Assembly: GCA_025996835.1 (NCBI GenBank)
Contig: BNTU01000129.1
Span: 1-8,105, forward strand
DNA: 8,105 nt
DNA from: Bacteroidia bacterium
Lineage (GTDB): Bacteria; Bacteroidota; Bacteroidia; Bacteroidales; Azobacteroidaceae
Direction: 5' to 3'
The notes under the pieces are model-generated. The model was not told the origin of the DNA, made no database searches, and worked only from the letters and a program-made list of their open reading frames with translations. The number at the start of each line of letters is the position of its first letter. Positions within the stretch are counted from its first letter, which is position 1. Shown here in pieces: positions 7,815-8,105 of the stretch. The translations under genes were made by a program, and so were the position numbers.

Positions 7815-8105
7815 TTATAATGAAAAAAACAACTCTCATTTGGGCACTGCTCATTTTTGCAACCCATCTATCAGCGCAAATAGTATCCGCCGATGCTCAG
7901 ACGGAAGTTATGGCGTGGGGCAATCTCACAGGTATTCGCATTGATGGACAACTCATTGATTTTGAGTCAAGTATCTGCGTTGTCGGCAAAGACAAATCTT
8001 TCGTCTATGCCACGGGCAAAGAGCGGCAGTTTCGTCCGCAATACATCCGCAACGGAGCAACGCAAACTGTAACAACCGAAATGAGAGTTGTTTTTTTCAT
8101 TATAA
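7815..8105. repeat. 27-bp perfect inverted repeat, arms 7815-7841 and 8079-8105
   Basis: The last 27 bases of the window are the exact reverse complement of 7815-7841, which spans the start codon and first codons of the last gene. The 237 bases between the arms are unrelated. The second arm ends exactly at the window end, which points to a fold-back or assembly-graph artefact, though a real invertible site is possible. Confidence 0.8.
7820..8105 (+). CDS. Secreted protein, N-terminal part (possible PUL-associated carbohydrate-active protein)
   Basis: ATG 7820 opens a frame that is still open at the window end (95 codons). It begins with a signal peptide, MKKTTLIWALLIFATHLSAQ, with cleavage likely after LSA, and no lipobox Cys, so the product is exported but not a lipoprotein by this evidence. 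The mature part (AWGNLTGIRIDGQLIDFESS, then CVVGKDKSF and TGKERQFRP) reminds me of N-termini of large secreted proteins from Bacteroidetes glycan-utilisation loci, but I cannot name the family with confidence. Residues encoded from about 8079 on (ending MRVVFFII) come from the inverted copy of the gene's own start and are probably not genuine. The start has an A-rich upstream region without Shine-Dalgarno, typical of the group. Confidence 0.75.
   Translation, partial: MKKTTLIWALLIFATHLSAQIVSADAQTEVMAWGNLTGIRIDGQLIDFESSICVVGKDKSFVYATGKERQFRPQYIRNGATQTVTTEMRVVFFII

Noticed and set aside
8079..8105. Minus-strand gene starting at CAT 8098-8100 (MKKTTLI)
   Set aside because: Read leftwards it stops after about 32 codons without conserved content. 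It only mirrors the start of the + strand gene.

Overview
The window looks like a contig from an uncultured member of the Bacteroidota, most likely Bacteroidales. The reasons are an adjacent SusC/RagA-type TonB-dependent transporter and SusD/RagB-type lipoprotein, A-rich translation starts without Shine-Dalgarno sequences, one perfect TAnnTTTG -7 promoter element, and upstream palindromic intergenic repeats. Species assignment is not possible from the sequence alone.

Layout. Bases 1-415 hold no gene. They carry a dense set of inverted repeats: a 15-bp perfect palindromic pair (9-54), two small hairpins (77-95, 108-120), a 37-bp perfect inverted repeat (147-183 / 211-247) and another hairpin (345-361). 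From 416 to 6304 lies a glycan-uptake type operon on the + strand: a SusC-like transporter, a SusD-like lipoprotein and a PKD-like lipoprotein in the SusE/F position, probably a surface glycan-binding protein. The three genes are separated by 26 and 23 bp. From 6357 to 7619 there is a more AT-rich gene with its own promoter, encoding an AlbA_2 / RecG-like HATPase protein that appears to lack about 75 residues in its N-terminal domain. A ~200-bp AT-rich spacer with two near-identical 31-bp direct repeats follows. The window ends in the 5' part of a secreted protein gene, possibly the next gene of the polysaccharide-utilisation locus.

How the genes fit together. SusC and SusD homologues form an outer-membrane import complex: SusD is a surface lid that binds oligosaccharide and SusC is the TonB-energised channel. 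The third lipoprotein would help capture glycan at the surface. The last, partial protein is secreted and may act on or bind the glycan. The AlbA_2 protein is probably not part of this pathway.

Most notable points. (1) The susC-like gene has a run of 13 G inside its signal-peptide codons. As written this run puts the ATG at 416 out of frame with the remaining >1030 codons; 11 or 14 G would restore the frame. This is either slipped-strand phase variation of the whole uptake system or a homopolymer error. (2) The last 27 bases of the window are the exact reverse complement of the start region of the last gene (7815-7841), which suggests a fold-back assembly or amplification artefact, or an inversion site.
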